From Nonomuraea soli (lineage in GTDB: Bacteria; Actinomycetota; Actinomycetes; Streptosporangiales; Streptosporangiaceae), in the NCBI RefSeq assembly GCF_013761175.1, contig NZ_JACDUR010000011.1, positions 124,001 through 188,000 of the forward strand: DNA of 64,000 nt, in the 5' to 3' direction. Under the pieces are notes generated by a model. It was not told the DNA's origin and made no database searches. It saw only the letters and a program-made list of their open reading frames with translations. The position numbers were made by a program, and so were the translations under genes. Positions 1-8,902 of this stretch are shown here, one piece after another. How positions within the stretch are numbered: position 1 is the stretch's first letter; every line of letters begins with the position of its first letter.

Positions 1-743
1 ACCGCCCGCCTGGGCCTTCCCGACGTGCGCGGCGCCCCCGACCGCCTCGACAGCAGCGCCGCCCACGCGCCCAGCAGCACCAGATCGAGGACGGCCAGCG
101 CGGCCAGCCGGCCCGGCTCGCCGTTGACGGCCAGCAGCCCCCAGCCCGAGGGGAGATGCCAGACGAGCTGCGGCACCCCGCTCTGGTCGAAGAGGGCGAG
201 GAAGACCCAGATCTGGCAGAGCGCGCCCAGAATGGCGCCGTTGAGCAGGCCGGCGCCGACCGCGCCCAGACGTGAGCGCAGGGCCAGGCCGAGGAGGGCG
301 ACGGCGACCCTCGACACGAGCACGAAGAGCGCCAGCTGCAGCCCGATCGCGACCACGGCGATCAGAGCCTCCGCCGGGCCCTGCCGTACGCCGGAGATCA
401 CCAGCCCGAGCGACGCCGCGAGGCTGATCAGCGGGGCGAGGCCGACGAAGGCGGCCACCAGCAGACCACCGGCCAGGCGGTGAGACGTGATGCCGAGCAG
501 GGAGAAGTGTTCCGGCCTGAGCGACTCGTCCCCGCCGCCCATGAACAGCGGGCCGAGCATCCAGCCGAGCATCCACACCGCGTACGCCCCCGCGAGCACG
601 GCAGGGTCGGCGGTGAGTGCCAGGTAGAGGGTCCAGCCCGCCAGCAGCACGCCCAGGAGCACTCCTGTGGAGGTCATCGGCCCCTTGAGCGAGTGTCGCA
701 GGAGCGAGACCTTCATCCTGGCCATCGTCAGCGCGACAGCCAT
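1..743 (-). CDS. ABC transporter permease (partial, runs off left edge)
   Basis: Reading from an ATG at 743 on the minus strand gives about 247 codons without a stop before the window edge, so the 3' end is missing. The product is rich in hydrophobic stretches, for example around residues 29-50, 100-125 and 133-160, as expected of an integral membrane subunit of an ABC exporter. Its start lies 16 bases inside the end of the ATPase gene, so the two are translationally coupled and should form one transporter. No substrate can be read from the sequence. Family assignment rests on hydrophobicity and on the neighbour rather than on a signature motif. Confidence 0.75.
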   Translation of the reverse strand, partial: MAVALTMARMKVSLLRHSLKGPMTSTGVLLGVLLAGWTLYLALTADPAVLAGAYAVWMLGWMLGPLFMGGGDESLRPEHFSLLGITSHRLAGGLLVAAFVGLAPLISLAASLGLVISGVRQGPAEALIAVVAIGLQLALFVLVSRVAVALLGLALRSRLGAVGAGLLNGAILGALCQIWVFLALFDQSGVPQLVWHLPSGWGLLAVNGEPGRLAALAVLDLVLLGAWAALLSRRSGAPRTSGRPRRA

Positions 744-1483
744 GTCAGCTCCTTCGCTGCGGCGGACTCGCCCTCGACGAGCTCCACGAACCGCTCCTCC
801 AGGCTCCGGCCGTCCTGCACGTGCGCCAGCGACCCGGCCGCCGCCACCTTGCCGCGGTCGATCACCGCGACGTGGTCGCACAGCTGCTCCACCAGCGCCA
901 TCACGTGGCTGGACAACACGATCGAGCCGCCGCCCGCGACGAAACCACGCAGGATCGTCTTGATCGTCGCCGCCGACACCGGGTCGACCGCCTCGAACGG
1001 CTCGTCGAGCACCAGCAGCCGCGGCGCGTGCAGCAGCGCCGTGGCCAGGCCGATCTTCTTGCGCATGCCGGTGGAGTACTCGATCACGAGCGTCTTCTCG
1101 GCCCGGTCCAGCTCCAGGACGCCGAGCAGCTCGTCCGCGCGCTGGTCGACCATGCTGCGCGGCATGCCCCGCAGCAGCCCCTGATAGGTCAGCACCTCAC
1201 GCCCGGTCAGCCGCTCGGGCATCGCCAGGCCGTCGGGCAGGACTCCGATCAGCGCCTTGGCCTCGTCGGGAGCCGCCCACACGTCGTGCCCGAACACGAG
1301 GGACCGCCCGGCGTCAGGACGAAGCAACCCGACGGCCATCGACAGCGTGGTGGTCTTGCCGGCGCCGTTCTGCCCGACCAGGCCGAGGAACGCGCCGGGA
1401 GGCACCACCAGATCGATCCCGTCGACCGCGCGCGAGGTGCCGAAGGACTTGCGCAGGCCGGTCAGGCTGAGCGCAGCATGCAC
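728..1483 (-). CDS. ABC transporter ATP-binding protein
   Basis: ATPase subunit that powers the adjacent permease. It shows Walker A (GQNGAGKTT), a signature-like YSTGMRKK stretch, Walker B (LLVLDEP) and an H-loop (SSHVM), in the order of drug/lipid exporter ATPases (CcmA-like). I prefer a GTG start at 1483, because GGGGAG stands five bases upstream and the protein then begins just before the typical LSLTGLRKSFG opening. An in-frame ATG at 1507 is possible but has no visible ribosome site. The gene overlaps the permease start by 16 bases. Function as an exporter is by family; substrate unknown. Confidence 0.9.
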   Translation of the reverse strand: MHAALSLTGLRKSFGTSRAVDGIDLVVPPGAFLGLVGQNGAGKTTTLSMAVGLLRPDAGRSLVFGHDVWAAPDEAKALIGVLPDGLAMPERLTGREVLTYQGLLRGMPRSMVDQRADELLGVLELDRAEKTLVIEYSTGMRKKIGLATALLHAPRLLVLDEPFEAVDPVSAATIKTILRGFVAGGGSIVLSSHVMALVEQLCDHVAVIDRGKVAAAGSLAHVQDGRSLEERFVELVEGESAAAKELTWLSR

Positions 1484-1588
1484 TGCTTCTCCCCAGGTGA
1501 AAGGCATATGTGGGGCACCAGCCTCGCGGCTAGGCTGAGCTGGATCAACGACGGATTGCGCGGGGGAACGGTAACTCCGGACTAATCA

Positions 1589-2017
1589 ATGGAGGTCGTC
1601 ATCGACTGCGTCTTCTGCTCGATCGTGGCCGGCCGTCTGCCGAGCCACCGGGTCCTGGAGGACGAGCACACCGTGGCCTTCCTCGATCGCGCGCCGGCCG
1701 CGCCCGGTCACACGCTGATCGTCCCGCGCATGCACGCACGGGACGTCTGGGAGATCTCCGAAGAGAGTTACGCGCAGGTGGCGCGCATGACACATCGGGT
1801 GGCGGCGCTGGTCAGGGCGGCGCTCGCCCCCGAGGGCGTGAACATCACCCACTCCACCGGCGAGGCCGCGGGCCAGGACGTCTTCCACGTCCACACCCAT
1901 GTCGTCCCTCGGCGGCGCGGCGACGACCTGAGGCGGATGTGGTCGTCGACGCGGGCCGCTCCTGAGGAGCTGGAGCGGGTCAGGACACTGCTTCAGGCCA
2001 GCAGCGACAGCCGGTGA
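1589..2017 (+). CDS. HIT family protein
   Basis: A 142-residue histidine-triad nucleotide-binding protein, a normal length for the family. The HIT motif HVHTHVV sits near residues 99-105, and the N-terminal CVFCSIV motif is typical of Hint/Fhit-like hydrolases acting on nucleoside phosphoramidates or dinucleoside polyphosphates. The likely start is the ATG at 1589. The 3' end overlaps the end of the convergent LAL regulator by 25 bases, so both genes code through each other's stop codon. The exact substrate cannot be told from sequence. Confidence 0.9.
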   Translation: MEVVIDCVFCSIVAGRLPSHRVLEDEHTVAFLDRAPAAPGHTLIVPRMHARDVWEISEESYAQVARMTHRVAALVRAALAPEGVNITHSTGEAAGQDVFHVHTHVVPRRRGDDLRRMWSSTRAAPEELERVRTLLQASSDSR

Positions 2018-4860
2018 GCCGCGGCCGCGGCCTCGCCGCGGCTGCCGACCCCGAGCTTGCCCAGGATGTTCGACACGTGCACGCTGACCGTCTTGGCCGA
2101 GATGAACAGCTCGGCCGCGATGTCGCGGTTGCTCCGCCCGAGCGCCACCAGCCGCAGCACCTCGAGCTCGCGCGGCGTCAGCAGCTCGGAGGAGCCGTCC
2201 TGCTGCTCCAGCGTCGCCCCGACCCGCCGGGAGAGCGTCTCGATCTCGGTGATGAGAGGCGTCGCCCGCAGGGCCGAGGCCAGGGGATGGGCGACGCGCA
2301 GCCGGACGGCGGCCGAGTCGCGGTCACCCGAGTGGGCGAACTCCGACGCGGCGTGCAGCAGAGCCTTGGCCTGGGCGTGCGGCCGCTTCAGCGCCTCCCA
2401 CGCGGTGGCGGCCGCGTCGAAGTCGCCGTTGAAGGTGAGATGGTAGGCGGTGGCCACCGGCCCGCTGAGGCGCAGGCCCGCCGCGACGGCCCTGGCGTGG
2501 TCGCGCACCGCCGAGGCGCGGGCGGGCTCGACGGCCGAGGCGGCGTCGCAGACGAGGCGGATGACCGACAGCAGGCGCCAGGTCAGCATGGCCTTGCTCG
2601 ACAGCAGCGGATGGCCGAGGATGCGCTCGGCGACCGACAGCGCCACGTCGGGTTCGCCCTTGAGCAGGTGCCAGCCGATGTGCAGGCGGGTGCTGTTGGT
2701 GATGTCCTGGACGAAGTCCTCGGGCCGCTCCTTGAGCACGCCCAGCTCGCCCAGGATGCCCTCGACGAACTCCAGCTCCCCTCGCGACAGGGCGATGTCG
2801 GCGCGCACCCGGATGAGGTGGTAGCGGTTGCGCAGCGCGGGACCCAGCGACAGGGCGCGCTCGACCGTCTCGATGGCCTCGTCCCAGCGTCCGAGCGCTT
2901 CGAGCGCCTCGGCCCGGTTGTTGAGGATGAAGGTGCCGTTGGTGCGCAGCCTGCCGTACTTCTTGGCCAGCCGTTCGCCCTCGTAGGACAGTTCGAGGGC
3001 CTCGTCGAGGCGGCCTGCCTCGCACAGCGAGTCGATGCCGTTGCCGATCGCGCGGGTGACGAGGCTGCCGTCGCGGGTCTCCTCGCCCAGTTCGCGGGCG
3101 CGCACGGTGTGCTCGATCGTGGACGCGAGGTCGCCGTGGATGGAGAAGCCGAGAGCGCGGTCGAGCAGGAAATCGCCTTCAAGGCCCTTGTCGCCGAGCT
3201 CGCGGGCGAGCCTGAGCCCTTCCTCCGCCTGCTGCCTGCCCTCCTCGACCTCGCCGATGAGCATGAGGTGGCGGCCCATGTGGTGCAGCACCTGGGCGCG
3301 CGCCACACCGGGCTGGGGGACGAGGCCGAGCGCGTGGCGGTAGTCGCCGATCATGCTCTGCCTGCCCTTGGAGATGCTGAGGCTGATCTGCTTGATGATG
3401 AGCAGGGCGACGCGTTCGGGTTCGACCGCCTCGTCGAGCTCCTTCAGCGCGCCCTTGATGAACTTCAGGCCCTTCTCGATCTCCGAGCCCGCAGCGGCGG
3501 CAGCGGCGGCCTTCTCCAGCACGTCGGTGTGGCTGATCCCGATCAGCTGGGAGGCGTCGGGGACCTTGTCCCACAACATGAGCACGCGCTCGAGCAGCGG
3601 TATGGCCTCGGTGTAGGCGAAGGCCTTGAACGACTTGCGTGCCGCCTCCCAGGCCGACACCAGCGCCTGCTCGTCGTCTCGCGCGCTGTACCAGTGGTGC
3701 GCCAGCTCGACGTAGGCCCGTCCCGGCGGCACGAGCATGCGGTTCTTGGAGATCTCCTCGGCGTAGCGCGCGTGCAGGCGCTGGTGCTCGCCGGGCAGGA
3801 GCTCGTCGTGGACGGCTTCGCGGATCAGGGCGTGGCGGAAGACGTAGGCGCGGTTGTCGGCGATCTGCAGGACGTTGCCGGCGATGGCCGGGCGCAGGGC
3901 GCTCTCCAGCTCGATGTCGGACAGCCCGCTGACCCTGGCGAGCAGGGTGTGGCCGATCCTGATGCCGCCGGCGGCGGCGATGCGCAGCAGCCGCTGGGTC
4001 TCCTCGGGCAGGCGTTCGACGGAGCCGAGGATGAGGTCCTGCATGGAGTCGGGGAAGGCGCAGTCGACGCCGCACTCGATGAGGGCCTCGACGAACAGGG
4101 GGATGCCCTCGCTGCGCTCGTAGACGCTCTGCACGGAGGTGTATTCGGGGGTGTTGCCGAGGATGCCCGCCATCTGCTGGGCGACCTCGTCGCGCGACAG
4201 GCGGGGCAGGTCGAGCCGCATCACGCCCTCGACGCGGCCCAGCTCGGCCAGGACCGGCCGTAGCGGGTGCTGGCGGTGCAGGTCGTCGGAGCGGTAGGTG
4301 AGGACCAGCAGGACGGGTACGGCACGCAGGTTGCGGCTGAGGAAGGCGATGAGGTCGCGGCTGGAGCGGTCGGCCCAGTGGATGTCCTCGATCACCAGGA
4401 CCGTGGGGCGGCTCTCTGAGACGCGTTCCAGGAGGGTGAGGAACTGCTCGAACAGCCGGGCGCGGCCGGTGTCGGTGTCGCCGTCGGCGCTCGGCGCGCC
4501 GAATTCGGGCAGCAGCCTGGCCAGGTCGCGGGCGGCGCCCTCGGGAAGCAGGGAGGCCACGTGGGTGGTGCTCGTCTCGCGCACGAGCTGACGCAGCGCG
4601 GCGGTGAAGGGGGCGTAGGCCAGGCCCTCGCTGGAGAGTTCGACGCATCCGCCGAAGAGCACGTGGGCGCCGTCCTGGGCGGCCCGCTCGGAGAATCGCT
4701 GCACGATGCGGGTCTTGCCGACTCCCGCCTCGCCTCCGATCAGCACGGCGGTCGCGGACCCTTTCCTGGCCTCGTCGTAGGCCTCCGCGAGCACCTCGAG
4801 CTCGTCCTGCCGCCCGACGAAGACCGGGCTCACCGAACGTCCCAGCATGTCGTTAAGCAT
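1993..4860 (-). CDS. LuxR family transcriptional regulator, LAL type with AAA ATPase domain
   Basis: A 955-residue large ATP-binding LuxR regulator. The N-terminus carries an AAA/ATPase module with Walker A GEAGVGKT at residues 43-50 and a Walker B region IEDIHWAD near residue 155. A long helical, TPR-like middle follows, and the C-terminal 65 residues form a LuxR/GerE helix-turn-helix (LTPRELEVLRLVALG, then TVSVHVSNIL). Proteins of this kind usually activate a nearby operon in response to an unknown ligand. A second in-frame ATG lies at 4848. The target cannot be read here; the closest genes are the basic 49-residue protein and the HIT gene. Confidence 0.92.
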   Translation of the reverse strand: MLNDMLGRSVSPVFVGRQDELEVLAEAYDEARKGSATAVLIGGEAGVGKTRIVQRFSERAAQDGAHVLFGGCVELSSEGLAYAPFTAALRQLVRETSTTHVASLLPEGAARDLARLLPEFGAPSADGDTDTGRARLFEQFLTLLERVSESRPTVLVIEDIHWADRSSRDLIAFLSRNLRAVPVLLVLTYRSDDLHRQHPLRPVLAELGRVEGVMRLDLPRLSRDEVAQQMAGILGNTPEYTSVQSVYERSEGIPLFVEALIECGVDCAFPDSMQDLILGSVERLPEETQRLLRIAAAGGIRIGHTLLARVSGLSDIELESALRPAIAGNVLQIADNRAYVFRHALIREAVHDELLPGEHQRLHARYAEEISKNRMLVPPGRAYVELAHHWYSARDDEQALVSAWEAARKSFKAFAYTEAIPLLERVLMLWDKVPDASQLIGISHTDVLEKAAAAAAAGSEIEKGLKFIKGALKELDEAVEPERVALLIIKQISLSISKGRQSMIGDYRHALGLVPQPGVARAQVLHHMGRHLMLIGEVEEGRQQAEEGLRLARELGDKGLEGDFLLDRALGFSIHGDLASTIEHTVRARELGEETRDGSLVTRAIGNGIDSLCEAGRLDEALELSYEGERLAKKYGRLRTNGTFILNNRAEALEALGRWDEAIETVERALSLGPALRNRYHLIRVRADIALSRGELEFVEGILGELGVLKERPEDFVQDITNSTRLHIGWHLLKGEPDVALSVAERILGHPLLSSKAMLTWRLLSVIRLVCDAASAVEPARASAVRDHARAVAAGLRLSGPVATAYHLTFNGDFDAAATAWEALKRPHAQAKALLHAASEFAHSGDRDSAAVRLRVAHPLASALRATPLITEIETLSRRVGATLEQQDGSSELLTPRELEVLRLVALGRSNRDIAAELFISAKTVSVHVSNILGKLGVGSRGEAAAAAHRLSLLA

Positions 4861-5035
4861 GGCATGCCCCGTCTATTGCTTTTTCCGTGGATATGCGAGG
4901 GCCGCGGAGGGTCTCTCCACGGCCGCGGGTGTCAAAACGTCTGCTGTCTCTCAAGGAAGCTGCGGGCCAACCGCCCGCAAGGAAGCTGAGAGTCGATCAA
5001 TCACAATCCGGTCAAATCGTCACGGTGGTTCCAGG

Positions 5036-5065
5036 GCCCGGCCGCGAGGGAGGATGCGGCCGGGC
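5036..5065 (-). terminator. Hairpin, 10-bp perfect stem
   Basis: Arms at 5036-5045 and 5056-5065 are perfect inverted repeats with a 10-base loop. The hairpin stands 13 bases beyond the stop of the small minus-strand gene at 5079, so it probably ends that transcript. There is no T-run. A second smaller stem (4961-4967 with 4973-4979) flanked by an 11-base direct repeat (4952 and 4978) lies further on. Confidence 0.55.
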
Positions 5066-5078
5066 ACTTGTGGGGCGG

Positions 5079-5228
5079 TCATGACTCGTGGCGGCGCTTG
5101 CCGAACACCGAGCGGCGCTCGGACCGGCTGGACTTCTCGGCCTCGCGTACCCGGCGGTGGCGGGCGGCCTCGCGCTGGAGCTCGGAGGCGTGGGACTTGA
5201 TGAGCTGGTATTCGAGTTCTGCGTTCAT
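5079..5228 (-). CDS. Small basic hypothetical protein (49 aa)
   Basis: Reading the minus strand from ATG 5228 gives 49 residues beginning MNAELEYQLIKSHASELQRE and ending FGKRRHES, followed by TGA at 5081-5079. An excellent ribosome site (AGGAGGAG) stands about eight bases upstream, and a perfect hairpin follows the stop. The product is helical, charged and Arg-rich in its second half, with no Cys and no membrane segment. I do not recognise a function. The start, ribosome site and terminator together make it a convincing small gene that length cut-offs would miss. Confidence 0.7.
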   Translation of the reverse strand: MNAELEYQLIKSHASELQREAARHRRVREAEKSSRSERRSVFGKRRHES

Positions 5229-5357
5229 GGCTATAACTCTCCTCCTAAGGCCCAGGAGGCGGCATCGGACGGATGCCTTATCTCTTGCCTAACCCTGGGC
5301 CTAGGACTACCTAGGACACGCCTCATGAGCGCCTAAGGCAGGCCACGATGGTGCTCC
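5229..5357. promoter_or_regulatory. Divergent intergenic region with repeated CCTAGG/CCTAAGG words
   Basis: The 129 bases between the small basic protein and the propeller gene hold several related words: CCTAAGGC, CCTGGGCCTAGG, CCTAGG and GCCTAAGGC. GGCCCAGG and CCTGGGCC form a spaced inverted repeat. This looks like a regulatory region for one or both divergent genes. I cannot place a definite promoter. Confidence 0.35.
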
Positions 5358-6335
5358 GTGAAGCTTCTTCTGATCCTGGCGTTGCTCAGCCAGAACACCC
5401 CCGCCGCAGGTCAAGAGGCTGAGTGGGGGGTGGTCAGGACAGCCAGAAGCGACGTCCTGGGCGGCTACCAGGACGTGGGCGCCAGCCGTAGGGACGACGC
5501 CTGGGTGGTGCGCACGGGCAGGCCCCTCCTGCGGTGGGACGGCCGCGCCTGGCACAACGCGGGCGGTACGGCGGTGCCCTACCTGGTGCGCGCCCACGGC
5601 CCGGACGAGATCTGGCGCTTCAACGAGAGCGTCGAGCAGGTCGAGGTCTGGCGCTGGAACGGCAGGACGTGGACGGCCCTGCCGATCCGCGAGTCCGGCG
5701 CCCACGCCACCGCCGCGCTGGTGCCCAGGAAGGGCGAGTGTTGGGCCGCCGGCCTCAGGTTCGGCGACCACGGCATGGAGGACATGCTGTGGCACTGGAC
5801 GGGCAAGAGCTGGACCAGCCGGAGGGCGCCGATGCCGATCACCGACTTCGCCGCCGCCTCCACAACCGGGCTGTGGGCGCTCAGCAGCTACGAAGGCGGC
5901 CCGTCGGCGTCGATCCTGCGCTGGACCGGACGGGAATGGCGGCGCGTGGCCCTTCCGCGCCTGCCGTACGCGGAACTGAACGACATCGTGGCGCTCGCAC
6001 CCGACGACGTCTGGGCGGTGGGCTCACTCGTCTCCTCCAAGGAGGGGCTGGTGCTCCACTGGGACGGCGTGTCGTGGAAACACTCCGCCCACCGGCCCGC
6101 GGGAACGGACTTCCGCCGGGCCGCGCCCGACGGCGCGGGCGGTCTGTGGCTGGCCGCCAGGAAACGGCAAGGTCCCGATTCCATGACGCACTACGTCGCG
6201 TCGAGCACGTGGCAGGAGGTGCCGTTGGACCTGCCCGAGGCGGAAATCACCGGTCTGGCCAACGTCCCGGGCACCACGATGATGTGGGCGACGGTCGACG
6301 CCCGTGGCGAACAGGTGATTCTCAGCTACAAGTGA
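5358..6335 (+). CDS. Secreted WD/kelch-like repeat protein, probable seven-bladed beta-propeller
   Basis: GTG start at 5358, giving 325 residues with a short hydrophobic N-terminus (LLLILALLS) that looks like a signal peptide. The rest is about seven repeats of roughly 40 residues. Each has a pattern like D-x-W-A-V followed by L-x-R/H-W-x-G-x-x-W, for example near LRWDGRAW, WRWNGRTW, WHWTGKSW, LRWTGREW and LHWDGVSW. This fits a beta-propeller presented outside the cell. No catalytic residues are obvious. It stands alone 35 bases upstream of deoC with no known tie to it. Family name uncertain; the fold call is inference from repeat count and spacing. Confidence 0.7.
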   Translation: MKLLLILALLSQNTPAAGQEAEWGVVRTARSDVLGGYQDVGASRRDDAWVVRTGRPLLRWDGRAWHNAGGTAVPYLVRAHGPDEIWRFNESVEQVEVWRWNGRTWTALPIRESGAHATAALVPRKGECWAAGLRFGDHGMEDMLWHWTGKSWTSRRAPMPITDFAAASTTGLWALSSYEGGPSASILRWTGREWRRVALPRLPYAELNDIVALAPDDVWAVGSLVSSKEGLVLHWDGVSWKHSAHRPAGTDFRRAAPDGAGGLWLAARKRQGPDSMTHYVASSTWQEVPLDLPEAEITGLANVPGTTMMWATVDARGEQVILSYK

Positions 6336-6370
6336 GTTTGGAATCATCACGTTCCGTCGGCGATGCTGTG

Positions 6371-7312
6371 ATGGTGTCAACTGTGACTACTTCGCTCGCC
6401 GACGTCGCATCTTCCAATGCGGCGTTGCGAGCATTCCTGCACGGCCTGCCCGGCGTCGACCGGGTGGGCGCGGACCAGCGCGCTGCCATGCTCGGCACCC
6501 GCTCCATCAAGACCACCGCCAAGGCCCAGGCGATCGACCTGGCCATCTCCATGGTCGACCTGACCACCCTGGAGGGCGCCGACACCCCCGGCAAGGTCCG
6601 GGCGATGTCGACCAAGGCGATGCACCCCGGAGAGGGCGCGCCCAGGGTGGCAGCGGTCTGCGTCTACCCCGACCTCGTCCACGTGGCCGTCGAGACGCTC
6701 AAGGGCTCAGGGGTCAAGGTCGCCTCGGTCTCCACCGCCTTCCCCAGCGGGCGCTCCTCGCTCGAGGTCAAGGTCAGCGACACCGCCCTGGCGGTCGCGG
6801 CGGGAGCCGACGAGATCGACATGGTCATCGACCGCGGAGCGTTCCTGTCCGGCGACTACCTCAAGGTCTACGAGGAGATCGTCGCGGTGAAGGCCGCCTG
6901 CGGCGACGCCCACCTCAAGGTCATCCTCGAGACCGGCGAGCTCGCGACCTACGACAACGTACGGCGGGCGTCCTGGCTGGCGATGATCGCCGGAGGCGAC
7001 TTCATCAAGACCTCCACGGGCAAGGTGCAGCCCGCCGCCACCCTCCCGGTCACGCTGATCATGCTGGAGGCGGTCCGCGACTTCCGCGCCACCACCGGCA
7101 CCCAGATCGGCGTGAAGCCCGCGGGCGGCATCCGCACCACCAAGGACGCCATCAAGATGCTGGTCCTGGTCAACGAGACCGTCGGCGACGACTGGCTGTC
7201 CCCCGACTGGTTCCGCCTCGGCGCCTCCACGCTCCTGAACGACCTGCTGATGCAGCGCCAGAAGCTCACCACCGGCCGCTACGCCGGTCCCGACTACTTC
7301 ACCTTGGACTGA
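6371..7312 (+). CDS. deoC: Deoxyribose-phosphate aldolase
   Basis: Cleaves 2-deoxyribose 5-phosphate to glyceraldehyde 3-phosphate and acetaldehyde. The 313-residue protein carries the class I aldolase hallmarks: the Schiff-base lysine in FIKTSTGK, the DEIDMVID segment, KVILETGEL, and the phosphate-binding VKPAGGIRT. The N-terminal extension is longer than in E. coli DeoC, as is usual in actinobacteria. ATG 6371 is the first sensible start; a GTG follows at 6374. Its stop shares one base with the next ATG (TGATG at 7310-7314), so the aldehyde dehydrogenase that could remove acetaldehyde is translationally coupled. Confidence 0.95.
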   Translation: MVSTVTTSLADVASSNAALRAFLHGLPGVDRVGADQRAAMLGTRSIKTTAKAQAIDLAISMVDLTTLEGADTPGKVRAMSTKAMHPGEGAPRVAAVCVYPDLVHVAVETLKGSGVKVASVSTAFPSGRSSLEVKVSDTALAVAAGADEIDMVIDRGAFLSGDYLKVYEEIVAVKAACGDAHLKVILETGELATYDNVRRASWLAMIAGGDFIKTSTGKVQPAATLPVTLIMLEAVRDFRATTGTQIGVKPAGGIRTTKDAIKMLVLVNETVGDDWLSPDWFRLGASTLLNDLLMQRQKLTTGRYAGPDYFTLD

Positions 7313-8736
7313 TGATGTTCGAATACGCACCTGCGCCGGAATCGCGCGACGTCGTCGACATCAAGTCGTCCTACGGCCTGTTCATCGACGGCGAGTTCGT
7401 CGAGGGCTCCGGCAAGCCGTTCAAGACCATCGACCCGGCCACGGAGGAGAAGCTGGCGGAGATCGCCAGCGCCACCTCCGACGACGTCGACCGCGCCGTC
7501 CAGTCGGCCCGCAAGGCCTTCGGCGTGTGGAGCCAGCTCCCCGGCAGCGAGCGGGCCAAGTACCTGTTCCGCATCGCCCGCCTCATCCAGGAGCGCGCCC
7601 GCGAGCTGGCCGTGCTGGAGTCGATCGACAACGGCAAGCCCATCCGCGAGTCGCGCGACGTCGACCTGCCGCTCGTCGCCGCCCACTTCTTCTACTACGC
7701 GGGCTGGGCCGACAAGCTGAAGTACGCCGGCTACGGCGACGCCAGGCCGCTCGGCGTGGCCGGCCAGGTCATCCCGTGGAACTTCCCGCTCCTCATGCTG
7801 GCCTGGAAGATCGCCCCGGCGCTCGCCTGCGGCAACACGGTGGTGCTCAAGCCCGCCGAGACCACCCCGCTGACCGCCCTGGCCTTCGCCGAGATCTGCC
7901 AGCAGGCCGACCTGCCGCCCGGCGTGGTCAACATCGTCACCGGCGCGGGCCAGACCGGCGCCGCCGTGGTCGCCCACCCCGACGTCAACAAGGTGGCCTT
8001 CACCGGCTCCACCGAGGTAGGGCGCATCATCGCCCGCACCGTCGCGGGCACCGACAAGAAGCTCACCCTGGAGCTCGGCGGCAAGGCCGCCAACATCGTC
8101 TTCGACGACGCCGCCATCGACCAGGCCGTCGAGGGCATCGTCAACGGCATCTTCTTCAACCAGGGCCACGTCTGCTGCGCGGGCTCGCGCCTGCTGGTCC
8201 AGGAGTCGGTCTACGACGTCGTGCTCGAATCCCTGAAGCGCCGCGTCTCGACCCTGCGCGTCGGCGACCCCCTCGACAAGAACACCGACATCGGCGCGAT
8301 CAACTCCGCCGAGCAGCTCGCGAAGATCCGCGAGCTGTCCGACGCGGGCGAGGCCGAGGGCGCCGCCCGCTGGTCGCCCGCGTGCGAGCTGCCCGCCAAG
8401 GGTTTCTGGTTCGCCCCGACGCTCTTCACCGAGGTCGCGCAGTCACACAGGATCGCCCGCGAAGAGATCTTCGGCCCGGTCCTGTCCGTGCTGACCTTCC
8501 GCACTCCGGCCGAGGCCGTCGAGAAGGCCAACAACACGCCCTACGGCCTGTCCGCGGGCGTCTGGACCGAGAAGGGCTCGCGCATCCTGTGGATGGCCGA
8601 CCGGCTGCGCGCCGGAGTCGTGTGGGCCAACACCTTCAACAAGTTCGACCCCACCTCGCCCTTCGGCGGATACAAGGAGTCGGGCTACGGCAGGGAAGGC
8701 GGGCTGCGAGGGCTGGAGGCCTACCTTGATGTGTGA
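7312..8736 (+). CDS. Aldehyde dehydrogenase family protein
   Basis: NAD(P)-dependent oxidation of an aldehyde to the acid. The 474-residue protein has the general-base glutamate in ELGGKAANIVF, the catalytic cysteine in NQGHVCCAGSRLLV, and the PWNFP and EEIFGPVL motifs. It is coupled to deoC by a one-base stop/start overlap, so acetaldehyde from deoxyribose 5-phosphate is a likely substrate (inference). Its end overlaps the start of a 57-codon reading frame by eight bases. A second in-frame ATG at 7315 could be the true start. Confidence 0.95.
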   Translation: MMFEYAPAPESRDVVDIKSSYGLFIDGEFVEGSGKPFKTIDPATEEKLAEIASATSDDVDRAVQSARKAFGVWSQLPGSERAKYLFRIARLIQERARELAVLESIDNGKPIRESRDVDLPLVAAHFFYYAGWADKLKYAGYGDARPLGVAGQVIPWNFPLLMLAWKIAPALACGNTVVLKPAETTPLTALAFAEICQQADLPPGVVNIVTGAGQTGAAVVAHPDVNKVAFTGSTEVGRIIARTVAGTDKKLTLELGGKAANIVFDDAAIDQAVEGIVNGIFFNQGHVCCAGSRLLVQESVYDVVLESLKRRVSTLRVGDPLDKNTDIGAINSAEQLAKIRELSDAGEAEGAARWSPACELPAKGFWFAPTLFTEVAQSHRIAREEIFGPVLSVLTFRTPAEAVEKANNTPYGLSAGVWTEKGSRILWMADRLRAGVVWANTFNKFDPTSPFGGYKESGYGREGGLRGLEAYLDV

Positions 8737-8902
8737 TCACCGGCTGTCCAAGCGCCGTAGCCGCCGGTCGCTGGCCACGCGGGGCAAGGCCTACGCCCGC
8801 GCCGGCCGCCCGGTCCGCACCGGCTCGTTCGCCCACCGCTGCGGTGTGAGCCGCTGCGGTCAGATCTTCGTGCCGGTACGGCCGATCCAGGAGCCACGAT
8901 GA
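8729..8902 (+). CDS. Candidate small Arg/Cys protein between two ALDH genes (57 aa)
   Basis: An open frame from ATG 8729 to TGA 8900-8902. It starts eight bases inside the end of the aldehyde dehydrogenase gene and its stop overlaps the ATG of the next gene (ATGA), so it fills the gap exactly. The product begins MCDHRLSKRRSRR, is strongly basic, and has a C-terminal HRCGVSRCG cluster that could bind a metal. I recognise no family. The alternative is an untranslated spacer in which an open frame survives by chance; the double overlap argues for a real coupled gene. Confidence 0.45.
   Translation: MCDHRLSKRRSRRSLATRGKAYARAGRPVRTGSFAHRCGVSRCGQIFVPVRPIQEPR

Noticed and set aside
2014..4263. 749-codon open frame on the plus strand
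   Set aside because: It is antisense to the LAL regulator, which shows clear Walker and LuxR motifs. The plus-strand product is a low-complexity Gly/Ala/Asp/Arg-rich translation typical of GC-rich shadow frames.
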